From: Candidatus Omnitrophota bacterium
GTDB lineage: Bacteria > Ratteibacteria > UBA8468 > MWAK01
Length of the DNA: 6,829 nt
Assembly (NCBI GenBank): GCA_018829455.1
Contig: JAHJUB010000151.1
Coordinates: forward strand, 1 to 6,829
Direction of reading: 5' to 3'
The notes beneath the pieces are model-generated. The model had not been told where the DNA came from, made no database searches, and saw nothing but the letters and a program-made list of their open reading frames with translations. Shown in pieces: positions 1 through 6,302 of the stretch; the first letter of the stretch is position 1, and each line of letters opens with the position of its first letter. Position numbers and translations under genes: made by a program.

Positions 1-944
<944 letters not shown>

Positions 945-977
945 TACAAAACGCAAAGCTGTCACACACCTATATTT

Positions 978-989
978 TGTCAAAGAACT
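978..989 (-). promoter_or_regulatory. boxA-like antitermination site in the rRNA leader
   Basis: The minus strand reads AGTTCTTTGACA, close to the boxA consensus TGCTCTTTAACA that loads the Nus antitermination complex on rRNA transcripts. It sits about 35 nt upstream of the 16S 5' end and within the ~60-nt leader, as expected. It also contains TTGACA, but no good -10 lies 16-18 bases downstream, so I read it as boxA rather than a second promoter. Confidence 0.5.
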
Positions 990-1009
990 TCTAAAAGCAT
1001 CTACCCTTT

Positions 1010-1038
1010 ATTATATTACAAAAAAGGGTTCCTGTCAA
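1010..1038 (-). promoter_or_regulatory. Consensus sigma70 promoter of the rRNA operon
   Basis: On the minus strand the -35 box is TTGACA (1033-1038) and the -10 box TATAAT (1010-1015), with exactly 17 bases between them. All 12 positions match consensus. Transcription should start near 1003, giving a leader of about 60 nt. An A-rich stretch just upstream (1039-1054) could act as an UP element and runs into the stop codon of the small membrane-protein gene, whose end is only 14 bp from the -35 box. No terminator separates that gene from this promoter, so some of its transcripts may read into the rRNA operon. Confidence 0.88.
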
Positions 1039-1052
1039 GTGTTGTGATTTTG

Positions 1053-1262
1053 TTACTGAACCGGTGGCGCTGGCGGCATAGGTGGCGCCGGCATACCTTC
1101 CGGTGGTACTGGCATTTCTGGCATTTCGGTTCCCGGCATCATTGGAGGTACGGCTGGTCCAGCAGCTTTCTTCGCTCTCGCTACGGCTAACACGATGGCG
1201 ATAACGATGATCACGATTAGAATCACGATCACCGCACTGCTGCTTTTCTTTTGTTCTGCCAT
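1053..1262 (-). CDS. Small single-pass membrane protein with Met/Pro-rich tail
   Basis: The product has 69 residues and I do not recognise its family. The N-terminus (1-9) is polar with two lysines. Residues 10-28 are almost all Val, Ile, Leu and Ala and form one membrane helix. A basic RAKK patch follows (29-32), then a tail (39-69) with 14 prolines and 6 methionines in motifs such as PPMMPG and EMPEMP. It has no cysteine, so it is not a lipoprotein. The ATG at 1262 is chosen because AAGGAGGT (1273-1280) sits 10 bases upstream. The reading frame continues further upstream without a comparable start. A GTG at 1274 overlaps the ribosome site and is less likely. It has its own promoter (1310-1337), divergent from glmU, and lies directly before the rRNA promoter. 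Topology is ambiguous: the positive-inside rule slightly favours a cytoplasmic tail. Function is unknown; Met-rich motifs bind copper in other proteins, but that is only a possibility. Confidence 0.7.
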   Translation of the reverse strand: MAEQKKSSSAVIVILIVIIVIAIVLAVARAKKAAGPAVPPMMPGTEMPEMPVPPEGMPAPPMPPAPPVQ

Positions 1263-1309
1263 TTTTGTCTTCACCTCCTTCAAAAGGAATTGAAACTTTA
1301 CAGCCCTAT

Positions 1310-1337
1310 ATTTTAACATATCCTGAAATATTGTCAA
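1310..1337 (-). promoter_or_regulatory. Promoter of the small membrane-protein gene
   Basis: On the minus strand TTGACA (1332-1337) is followed after 16 bases by TAAAAT (1310-1315). The -10 is preceded by TG in the extended -10 arrangement (TGTTAAAAT), which compensates for the short spacer. Transcription would start near 1303, about 40 bases before the ATG. The -35 shares six bases with the -35 of the plus-strand glmU promoter. Confidence 0.65.
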
Positions 1338-1360
1338 GAGCAAGCGGGTAATGATATAAT
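1331..1360 (+). promoter_or_regulatory. Promoter of the glmU-prs operon
   Basis: TTGTCA (1331-1336) and a perfect TATAAT (1355-1360) are separated by 18 bases. Transcription should begin near 1367, giving a leader of only about 20 nt. The heptamer TTGTCAA at 1331-1337 serves as the -35 on both strands, so this promoter and the divergent one should compete for polymerase. Confidence 0.7.
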
Positions 1361-1387
1361 TTATGGAGTCATCAAACAATAAAACTA

Positions 1388-2128
1388 ATGAATAATTTCT
1401 GCGTTGTAATACTCGCGGCGGGCAAAGGCACCCGAATGAAATCTTCCGTTCAGAAGGTCTTACACACCATTTTCGGTAAATCAATGATATCCCACATCGT
1501 GGAGATAGTGCAGAACCTGGGCCCGGATAAAATCATGGTGGTGGTCGGACATCAGAAAGAAGCGGTTAAGCAGGACCTGACCAGAAACGGCGTAGTATTT
1601 GTGGAACAATTAAAACCGCTGGGAACCGGTGATGCGGTAAAACAGACGGGGAAAATCCTTAAAGATTACCGCGGGAACGTCCTGATTTTATGCGGAGACG
1701 CGCCGCTCCTGCAAACAAAAACGCTGAAATCGCTCCTGAAACTGCACCGGCGAAAGCAACCGGCGGTCACCATTCTTACCGCCCTCCTGAAAAATCCTTT
1801 CGGTTACGGCCGGATTAAACGTAACGGCGCCGGTGAGGTAGAAGCGATCGTGGAAGAAGCAGACGCCCGGCCTGAGGAAAGACGCATTAAAGAGATAAAT
1901 TCCGGCGTTTACCTTTTTTCAGCCCCAAAACTTTTCCGCAGTCTTTCCCGGGTAAAGCCGGATAATGTCAAAGGCGAATACTACCTTACCGACGCAATCC
2001 GCATTCTGCGTGATCGCGGTGAACGTATTGCCGCCTGCCTCGCCAAAGAACCGGAAGAGGTCCTGGGAGTCAACACTCCGGCTGACCTGGAAATTGCCCG
2101 ACAAATCTTAACCAGAAGGGGAGAATAA
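1388..2128 (+). CDS. glmU: Single-domain GlmU-type UDP-GlcNAc pyrophosphorylase (uridylyltransferase)
   Basis: The protein is predicted to couple a sugar 1-phosphate, normally GlcNAc-1-phosphate, with UTP to make UDP-GlcNAc for cell-wall synthesis in the cytoplasm. Its 246 residues form one nucleotidyltransferase domain: the signature LAAGKGTRM (9-17) with K23, the metal-binding D104 in CGDAPL, GYGRI (139-143), E156, the sugar-contact N171 in EINSG, GEYYLTD (196-202) and N229. It ends where the E. coli enzyme (456 aa) continues into a left-handed beta-helix acetyltransferase domain, so it should not acetylate GlcN-1-phosphate itself. The usual QLGTGHA loop reads PLGTGDA (77-83), replacing a Gln that contacts uracil in E. 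coli. There is no good Shine-Dalgarno at the right distance: GGAG at 1365-1368 is too far. The stop is one base before prs, and glmU-prs is a familiar bacterial gene pair. Another sugar nucleotidyltransferase specificity is possible. Confidence 0.86.
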   Translation: MNNFCVVILAAGKGTRMKSSVQKVLHTIFGKSMISHIVEIVQNLGPDKIMVVVGHQKEAVKQDLTRNGVVFVEQLKPLGTGDAVKQTGKILKDYRGNVLILCGDAPLLQTKTLKSLLKLHRRKQPAVTILTALLKNPFGYGRIKRNGAGEVEAIVEEADARPEERRIKEINSGVYLFSAPKLFRSLSRVKPDNVKGEYYLTDAIRILRDRGERIAACLAKEPEEVLGVNTPADLEIARQILTRRGE

Positions 2129-2129
2129 A

Positions 2130-3065
2130 ATGAATGATTGTCTTATCTTTAGTGGCAGCGCCAACACTGCTTTAAGCGCCAGCATAGCCGGTTATCTGGA
2201 AAAGGATTTGGGGAAGATGGGCCGAAACCGTTTCAGCGATGGGGAAATATCGATCGCGATTGAAGAAAACGTAAGAGGTAAGGATGTATTTGTGGTGCAA
2301 TCCACTTCCCCGCCGGTCAACGAAAACCTGATGGAACTCCTGATTATGATTGATGCTTTCCGCCGTGCCAGCGCAGAAAGAATAACTGCGGTCATCCCCT
2401 ATTTTGGTTATGCCAGACAGGACCGTAAGGATAAGCCCCGGGTTCCGATAACCGCAAAACTGGTCGCCAACCTTCTTACCGCCAGCGGAGTAAACCGGGT
2501 TATCACGATGGACCTGCACGCACCCCAAATCCAGGGGTTTTTTGACATCCCGGTTGACCATCTCTTTGCCGCGCCGGTTACGACCGCCTACTTTCAGAAC
2601 AAAGGAATAAGCGACTTGGTCGTGGTGGCACCAGACGTGGGAAGCGTTAAGATGGCCAGGGCGTTTGCCAAAAAGATGCGGGCTGACCTGGCGATTGTAG
2701 ATAAGAGACGAGACGGCCCGGACGAGGTTGAAGTTGTAAACCTGATTGGCAACGTCCGAAATAAAACCGCCATCCTGGTTGACGATTTAATCTCCACCGG
2801 CGGAACCATCGTGGAAGCCGTGGACGTCCTGAAAAAGAACGGCGCCATCGCGGTTTATGCCAGCTGTACGCACGGGGTACTCTGCGGAGACGCTATCGCC
2901 AAAATCAAGAACGCGCCGCTGGAAGAACTGATAATCACGGATACCATTCCCCTGCCGCCGGAAAAAAAATTACCGGTAATCAAGGTTCTGTCGGTGGCGG
3001 AAATGCTCGGGGAAGCGATTAAACGGATTCACCTTTCTTCGTCGGTTAGTTCGCTGTTTATTTAA
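2130..3065 (+). CDS. prs: Ribose-phosphate pyrophosphokinase (PRPP synthetase)
   Basis: The enzyme transfers pyrophosphate from ATP to ribose 5-phosphate, making PRPP for purine, pyrimidine, histidine, tryptophan and NAD synthesis. The 311-residue length is typical of class I bacterial enzymes. Visible signatures are FSDGEI (35-40), the ATP-site segment RQDRKDKPR (96-104), metal-binding DLHAPQIQGFFD (128-139), the flexible-loop KRRDGPDEVEV (192-202) and the PRPP loop VDDLISTGGT (217-226). The last is a variant of the common VDDMIDTAGT, with Ser and Gly replacing Asp and Ala. The start ATG follows the glmU stop by one base, and an AGAAGGGGAG ribosome site (2113-2122) lies inside the end of glmU, so the two are translationally coupled in one operon. 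No terminator is visible after the stop. Confidence 0.97.
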   Translation: MNDCLIFSGSANTALSASIAGYLEKDLGKMGRNRFSDGEISIAIEENVRGKDVFVVQSTSPPVNENLMELLIMIDAFRRASAERITAVIPYFGYARQDRKDKPRVPITAKLVANLLTASGVNRVITMDLHAPQIQGFFDIPVDHLFAAPVTTAYFQNKGISDLVVVAPDVGSVKMARAFAKKMRADLAIVDKRRDGPDEVEVVNLIGNVRNKTAILVDDLISTGGTIVEAVDVLKKNGAIAVYASCTHGVLCGDAIAKIKNAPLEELIITDTIPLPPEKKLPVIKVLSVAEMLGEAIKRIHLSSSVSSLFI

Positions 3066-3082
3066 ATTTCCTATCCAAAAAC

Positions 3083-3132
3083 GTAGGGGCTTGATTTATC
3101 AAGCCCGCGGGCGCGATGAATGGCGCCCCTAC
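3083..3132. repeat. Composite palindromic repeat A (two inverted GTAGGGG units)
   Basis: The 50-bp element has terminal inverted repeats GTAGGGGC and GCCCCTAC. It contains two hairpins, GGGCTTGAT-tt-ATCAAGCCC (3087-3106, perfect 9-bp stem) and GGGCGC/GCGCCC (3109-3128), joined by the self-complementary GCCCGCGGGC (3103-3112). Read from each end it is the same scaffold, GTAGGGG-arm-loop-arm-CCCGCGGGC, so it looks like two units facing each other. Related units occur at 4182-4211 and 6562-6591. It fills the prs to mutarotase-like gap; there is no U-tract, so it is not an intrinsic terminator. Confidence 0.85.
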
Positions 3133-3143
3133 AATTTAAACCC

Positions 3144-4160
3144 ATGAATACTAAAATCGGCTGTCGGGTAGAAACAGAGCTTATCTTTCGGGGCTGGCGT
3201 ATGGTAGTCCTGGAAAATAAGAACCTGCGGGTCAGCATCCTGCCGGAAAAAGGTTCGGATATCATTGAATTTCGTTATAAACCGCTGGACCTGGATATAA
3301 TGTGGGAAAGTCCTCTGGGGCTGCGGTCAAAAGAATGGTTTGTAGCCACCAACGGCGGGGGCGCCCAGGGTAATTTCCTGGATTATTACGAAGGCGGCTG
3401 GCAGGAAATTCTGCCCAACGCGGGCCCGGCTTCCGAATACAAAGGGGCGAGCATCGGACAGCACGGAGAGGTCTCCCTGTCTCCCTGGAACTGTCAGGTC
3501 CTGGAAGACAACGGGCAACGGGTTTCCGTCAAAATGTCGGTGGAAACTCACCGCACGCCTTTTCGTCTGGAAAAAATTTTAACCCTGGAAAAAGACGCGC
3601 CGACGCTCTTCCTGGAAGAAGCGGTTACCAACCTGTCTGCGGAAAAGATGGAATTCCTCTGGGGTCACCACCCGGCTTTTGGGGCGCCATTCCTGTCCGG
3701 TTCCTGCCGGCTGGAAATCCCCGGCAACCCTGATGTGGAAATTCTCGCGGGTGACGGCGCTTCCCATACCAATATCCTGCCCGGCAAGGGAAAATGGCCA
3801 ATTGTCTCCGGCAAAAAAGGTCCGGTTGACCTCAGGGAAGTCCCTTCCTTTAAGAATAAGGTTTCCAATATGTTCTTCCTGACGAACCTGCCGGAAGGAC
3901 GCTATCAGATTAAAAACCCGGAGAAAAAACTCTCATTCCGGATGGAATGGGACCTGAAGGTATTCAGCCATCTCTGGTACTGGCAGGTTGCCGGCGGCAG
4001 CTTCAATTACCCGTGGTGGGGCAGAACCTATAATATCGCTTTGGAGCCATTCTCCGGACCGCCCACCATTGCCCGGGCAGTTAAGGAAGGCAATGCCCTA
4101 TCGCTGAAAGCCGGCAAATCTTTAAAAACTTCTCTTGCCGCCTCGTTTCTTACTCTATAA
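3144..4160 (+). CDS. Galactose-mutarotase-like protein (aldose 1-epimerase superfamily)
   Basis: The 338-residue product has the fold markers of the galactose-mutarotase superfamily, whose members interconvert alpha and beta sugar anomers or bind carbohydrate. Key segments are GGWQEILPNAGP (84-95), GQHGE with H108, WGHHPAFG with H175/H176 (173-180) and ALEPF with E301. These correspond in order to the two His and one Glu catalytic residues of GalM, so activity is plausible. The exact sugar cannot be told, and a DUF4432-like assignment is also possible. The ATG at 3144 is preferred over one at 3120, which lies inside palindromic repeat A, and over 3201, which would cut off a conserved-looking CRVETEL segment. 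None has a clear Shine-Dalgarno site. No promoter of its own is visible in the 78-bp gap, so it may be read through from prs. It converges on gdhA. Confidence 0.85.
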   Translation: MNTKIGCRVETELIFRGWRMVVLENKNLRVSILPEKGSDIIEFRYKPLDLDIMWESPLGLRSKEWFVATNGGGAQGNFLDYYEGGWQEILPNAGPASEYKGASIGQHGEVSLSPWNCQVLEDNGQRVSVKMSVETHRTPFRLEKILTLEKDAPTLFLEEAVTNLSAEKMEFLWGHHPAFGAPFLSGSCRLEIPGNPDVEILAGDGASHTNILPGKGKWPIVSGKKGPVDLREVPSFKNKVSNMFFLTNLPEGRYQIKNPEKKLSFRMEWDLKVFSHLWYWQVAGGSFNYPWWGRTYNIALEPFSGPPTIARAVKEGNALSLKAGKSLKTSLAASFLTL

Positions 4161-4181
4161 TACAAATTAAATATTTTTGAC

Positions 4182-4211
4182 GTAGGGGTCGCATTCATGC
4201 GACCCGCGGGC
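4182..4211 (+). repeat. Palindromic repeat B (single GTAGGGG unit)
   Basis: It has the same scaffold as repeat A: GTAGGGG, a 6-bp arm, a 2-nt loop, the complementary arm, then CCCGCGGGC. Here the arms are TCGCAT and ATGCGA instead of CTTGAT and ATCAAG. Both arms changed together, so the 9-bp stem (4186-4205) stays perfect. It lies 21 bp after the mutarotase-like gene, without a following U-tract. Confidence 0.8.
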
Positions 4212-4220
4212 TCTAACACC

Positions 4221-4336
4221 AATTCGCATTCAAAAATAGAGCAAGGCAGCGAGGAAAGCGGCAACGAGGCGTACATGGAAGTACGCCGAGGAAGCCGATG
4301 ACGAAGCTAACGCCGCTATATGAATGAAGGCGAATT
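4221..4336. repeat. 116-bp element with terminal inverted repeats and internal hairpin
   Basis: The ends match as a 12-bp inverted repeat with one mismatch (AATTCGCATTCA at 4221-4232 against the complement of 4325-4336). In the middle is a perfect hairpin, GGCGTAC-atggaa-GTACGCC (4268-4287). The flanks between are rich in short AGG/GCGAGG-type motifs. There is no coding frame. It ends 5 bp before the gdhA stop codon, in the gap between converging genes. I believe similar GCGTAC-hairpin elements occur in other bacterial genomes, but from the sequence I can only show its MITE-like shape. It may hold 3'-end structure for both neighbouring mRNAs, yet no clear intrinsic terminator is visible. Confidence 0.65.
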
Positions 4337-4341
4337 CTGTG

Positions 4342-5682
4342 CTACACGATGCCCTGATCCAACATAGCGGCGGCCACCTTTAAAAATCCGGCAATATTAG
4401 CGCCGGCTACATAATTACCGGGACAACCGTAATCTTTTGCGGCTCGTAACGTTGCTTCGTGAATGCTCCGCATAATCTCTTTGAGCCGCCGGTCCACCTC
4501 TTCCTTATCCCATGACATCCTGATGGAATTCTGGCTCATCTCTAAACCGGAGGTCGCCACGCCTCCGGCATTAGCCGCTTTCCCGGGCCCATAAAGAATC
4601 TTCGCTTTAATGAACTTTTCCACACCTTCAGGCGTGGTTGGCATATTCGCCCCTTCGGAGACAACAAAACACCCATTCTTAAGAAGCGTCTCCGCGTCCT
4701 TTTCGTCAATTTCATTCTGAGTGGCGCTGGGAAAAGCCGCATCACATTTAATTCCCCAGGGTTTCTGTCCCTCATAGTACTTTACACTATACTTATCGGC
4801 ATATTCTTTGATTCGGCCCCGCTTAACGTTCTTCAGTTCCATCACGAAACTTAGCTTATCGGCGTCAATACCTTCCGGGTCGTGGATAAAACCGTTGGAA
4901 TCGGACAGGGTTACGGCCTTAGCGCCTAAATGATTTAGTTTCTCTACCGTATATTGCGAAACATTTCCGGAGCCGGAGACCACGCAAGTCTTTCCCTTAA
5001 ACGAATCCGCTCGCGTCTTCAGCATCTCCTCTGCGAAATAGACCGAACCATAGCCGGTAGCTGCCGGGCGAATTAGGGAACCGCCCCAGGTCACTCCTTT
5101 TCCGGTAAGCACTCCGGTGAATTTGTTAACCAACCGCTTATACTGGCCAAAAAGATATCCAATCTCCCGGCCCCCAACTCCGATATCGCCGGCCGGAACA
5201 TCTGTATCCGGTCCAACATGGCGAAAGAGCTCGGCCATAAATGACTGGCAAAAACGCATCACCTCTCCGTCCGATCCGGCCTGCGGATTAAAATCAGACC
5301 CGCCCTTCCCCCCACCCATCGGAAGCGTAGTCAACGAATTCTTGAATACCTGCTCAAAGGCCAAAAACTTCAAGATACCCAGGTTTACGTTGGAATGGAA
5401 CCGCAAACCGCCTTTATAAGGTCCAATGGCGCTGCTGAACTGAATCCGATATCCACGATTAACCCGGCATCTTCCCTTGTCATCCACCCAGGGCACCCGA
5501 AACATGATTACCCGTTCCGGTTCTACCAACCGCTCCAATATTCCGGCTTCCTGATACTCGGGATGCCGGGACATTACCGGTTCCAGGGAGTCCAAAACCT
5601 CCTTGACGGCCTGATGAAACTCCGGTTCTCCGGGATTTTTCTGCTGCACCCACGCAAAGACCTTTTCGATATACTTTTCCAT
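4342..5682 (-). CDS. gdhA: Glutamate dehydrogenase, hexameric NADP-type
   Basis: The enzyme makes glutamate from 2-oxoglutarate and ammonium with NADPH, assimilating nitrogen when ammonium is plentiful. The 446 residues match the ~447 of E. coli GdhA. The substrate domain shows GPYKGGLRFH (87-96), PMGGGKGGSDFNP (121-133) with catalytic K126, and PAGDIGVGGREIG (163-175) with D166. The Rossmann domain has GSGNV (237-241), and the S-D-S after its second strand (260-262) resembles NADP-using enzymes. The ATG at 5682 is chosen because GGAGGAG (5686-5692) sits about 4 bases upstream; a TTG four codons earlier overlaps this ribosome site and is unlikely. Expression appears to be gated by an attenuator and two ANTAR-like hairpins in the leader, and by an operator-like palindrome at the promoter. 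The XRE gene lies upstream on the same strand. The stop is TAG. Confidence 0.97.
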   Translation of the reverse strand: MEKYIEKVFAWVQQKNPGEPEFHQAVKEVLDSLEPVMSRHPEYQEAGILERLVEPERVIMFRVPWVDDKGRCRVNRGYRIQFSSAIGPYKGGLRFHSNVNLGILKFLAFEQVFKNSLTTLPMGGGKGGSDFNPQAGSDGEVMRFCQSFMAELFRHVGPDTDVPAGDIGVGGREIGYLFGQYKRLVNKFTGVLTGKGVTWGGSLIRPAATGYGSVYFAEEMLKTRADSFKGKTCVVSGSGNVSQYTVEKLNHLGAKAVTLSDSNGFIHDPEGIDADKLSFVMELKNVKRGRIKEYADKYSVKYYEGQKPWGIKCDAAFPSATQNEIDEKDAETLLKNGCFVVSEGANMPTTPEGVEKFIKAKILYGPGKAANAGGVATSGLEMSQNSIRMSWDKEEVDRRLKEIMRSIHEATLRAAKDYGCPGNYVAGANIAGFLKVAAAMLDQGIV

Positions 5683-5695
5683 CTTCTCCTCCAAT

Positions 5696-5739
5696 AAAAA
5701 AAGGCGCGGTCTTCCCCGTTCGGGAAAGAAGGCGCCTTT
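5696..5739 (-). terminator. Intrinsic terminator in the gdhA leader (attenuator)
   Basis: On the minus strand AAAGGCGC (5739-5732) pairs with GCGCCTTT (5707-5700) in a perfect 8-bp stem. An inner TTCCC/GGGAA helix (5726-5722 with 5716-5712) lies above it, and seven U residues (5702-5696) follow. The U-tract ends 3 bases before the gdhA Shine-Dalgarno sequence. There is no room for a promoter in between, so all gdhA mRNA must pass this terminator. It therefore acts as an attenuator rather than simply ending the XRE transcript. Confidence 0.82.
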
Positions 5740-5787
5740 GCCTTGCTTTTTAGGACAGTCAACTTACGGAAACTTCCTTGTTTCCGC
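5725..5787 (-). promoter_or_regulatory. ANTAR-type tandem hexaloop hairpins (candidate antiterminator) in the gdhA leader
   Basis: On the minus strand the first hairpin is CGGAAAC-AAGGAA-GTTTCCG (5786-5767), a perfect 7-bp stem plus a closing G-U pair. The second is AAGGC-AAAGGC-GCCTT (5744-5729), extended by a G-U and two A-U pairs beyond one mismatch. Both loops are six bases with A at position 1 and G at position 4, the reported signature of RNA targets of ANTAR proteins such as AmiR, NasR and EutV. The loop and 3' arm of the second hairpin are the same bases as the 5' arm of the terminator, so the two folds exclude each other. A bound ANTAR protein would stabilise the antiterminator and permit gdhA transcription. 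The cognate regulator is not in this window. The family assignment is by architecture, not by a covariance-model search. Confidence 0.68.
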
Positions 5788-5794
5788 TATCCCC

Positions 5795-5817
5795 GTAAAA
5801 TTGTCATTCAATTTTAC
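5795..5817. promoter_or_regulatory. Operator-like perfect palindrome over the gdhA -10 and start site
   Basis: GTAAAATTG (5795-5803) and CAATTTTAC (5809-5817) form a perfect 9-bp inverted repeat with a 5-bp spacer. It covers the -10 box (5811-5816) and the expected start near 5804. Because the RNA would begin inside it, it cannot fold as a transcript hairpin and is better read as a DNA operator for a dimeric repressor. The nearby XRE protein is a natural but unproven candidate. Confidence 0.55.
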
Positions 5818-5839
5818 CACGCATTTTTCCCGCCGTCAA
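5811..5839 (-). promoter_or_regulatory. gdhA promoter
   Basis: TTGACG (5834-5839) and TAAAAT (5811-5816) on the minus strand are separated by 17 bases, each one mismatch from consensus. The -35 begins 2 bases after the XRE stop codon. The start near 5804 gives a leader of about 120 nt that contains the two hairpins and the attenuator. No terminator lies between XRE and this promoter, so XRE transcripts also enter the gdhA leader. Confidence 0.8.
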
Positions 5840-5841
5840 AT

Positions 5842-6168
5842 TCACTTTTCCAGCATCAACCGGACAAGTCTCCCTGCCTTTTTCACCTCTCTCGGTTTTC
5901 TGGTCTTCAGATAATCGGCTACCTCTTCGGCAAGAAGATACCCTTTGGTTTTATTTACCTTCGGGAACAAATCCACCACTTCCACATCCAGCGCCTCCGC
6001 CAATCTCCCGATATTAACAAGGGAGATATTCTTTTCGCCCCGTTCCACAACGCCGATATAAGTATAGTGTATACCGGCTTTAGCCGCCAGTTTTTCCTGG
6101 GTCAAACCCCTTTCCTTGCGCAACTGTCTGAGTCTACTCCCAAATTCGGTCAGTATATTTCTGGTCAT
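5842..6168 (-). CDS. XRE-family helix-turn-helix transcriptional regulator
   Basis: The 108-residue protein carries one Cro/C1-type DNA-binding domain at residues 9-67. The helix-turn-helix core is LTQEKLAAKAGIHYTYIG (22-39), followed by the family-typical VVERGEKNISL and NIGRLAEAL (52-60). The C-terminal 40 residues are basic (KTRKPREVKKAGR) with no recognised sensor domain, so it is probably a small dimeric DNA-binding protein, resembling controller (C) proteins of restriction systems, though no restriction genes are present. The ATG at 6168 is supported by AAAAGGGG (6177-6184) 8 bases upstream; an in-frame TTG at 6231 would add 21 unrelated residues. It lies upstream of gdhA on the same strand, with the gdhA promoter abutting its stop. 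A role as local regulator of gdhA or of itself is inference. Confidence 0.9.
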   Translation of the reverse strand: MTRNILTEFGSRLRQLRKERGLTQEKLAAKAGIHYTYIGVVERGEKNISLVNIGRLAEALDVEVVDLFPKVNKTKGYLLAEEVADYLKTRKPREVKKAGRLVRLMLEK

Positions 6169-6197
6169 AAGCGATACCCCTTTTCCCCCTAAATTAG

Positions 6198-6215
6198 CGC
6201 ACCTTCGGTGGTGCG
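6198..6215 (-). promoter_or_regulatory. Hexaloop hairpin just upstream of the XRE ribosome site
   Basis: On the minus strand CGCACC-ACCGAA-GGTGCG forms a perfect 6-bp stem with a six-base loop. The loop has A at position 1 and G at position 4, like the two gdhA leader hairpins. It ends 13 bases before the Shine-Dalgarno of the XRE gene. It has no partner hairpin and no U-tract, so an ANTAR role is speculative; it may equally be the degenerate end of the tandem-repeat leader. Confidence 0.4.
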
Positions 6216-6239
6216 AACTTGTAGTTGCCAACCCTGTCC

Positions 6240-6297
6240 AGAATTTAACCCTCTTCTATTCTTCGGCGTATGGCAGGGACGAGTGTAATTCTCAACC
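6240..6297 (-). repeat. Structured tandem unit 2 in the XRE leader
   Basis: This is the promoter-distal of two 58-nt units (period 63 bp) in the predicted 5' leader of the XRE mRNA. On the minus strand AGAATT (6292-6287) can pair with AATTCT (6245-6240), and CCCT (6278-6275) with AGGG (6252-6249), enclosing a 22-nt loop identical to that of the other unit. Over the shared 45-bp core (6253-6297) the two copies differ at one base. The family of this element is not recognised. Confidence 0.7.
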
Positions 6298-6302
6298 CGG
6301 CC

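Noticed and set aside
3120..3143. Upstream ATG start for the mutarotase-like protein
   Set aside because: This ATG is inside palindromic repeat A and would add eight residues encoded by the repeat; the ATG at 3144 begins outside it.
5683..5694. TTG start four codons upstream for gdhA
   Set aside because: It overlaps the GGAGGAG ribosome site that serves the ATG at 5682, which also gives the usual family length.
5696..5739. Reading the hairpin and U-tract simply as the terminator of the XRE gene
   Set aside because: The gdhA promoter lies upstream of it and its U-tract is 3 nt from the gdhA ribosome site. It must therefore act within gdhA transcripts as an attenuator.
5700..5787. A glutamine (glnA-type) riboswitch in the gdhA leader
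   Set aside because: The gene context fits, but I could not find the conserved core of that riboswitch. The paired hexaloop hairpins and terminator overlap fit an ANTAR target better.
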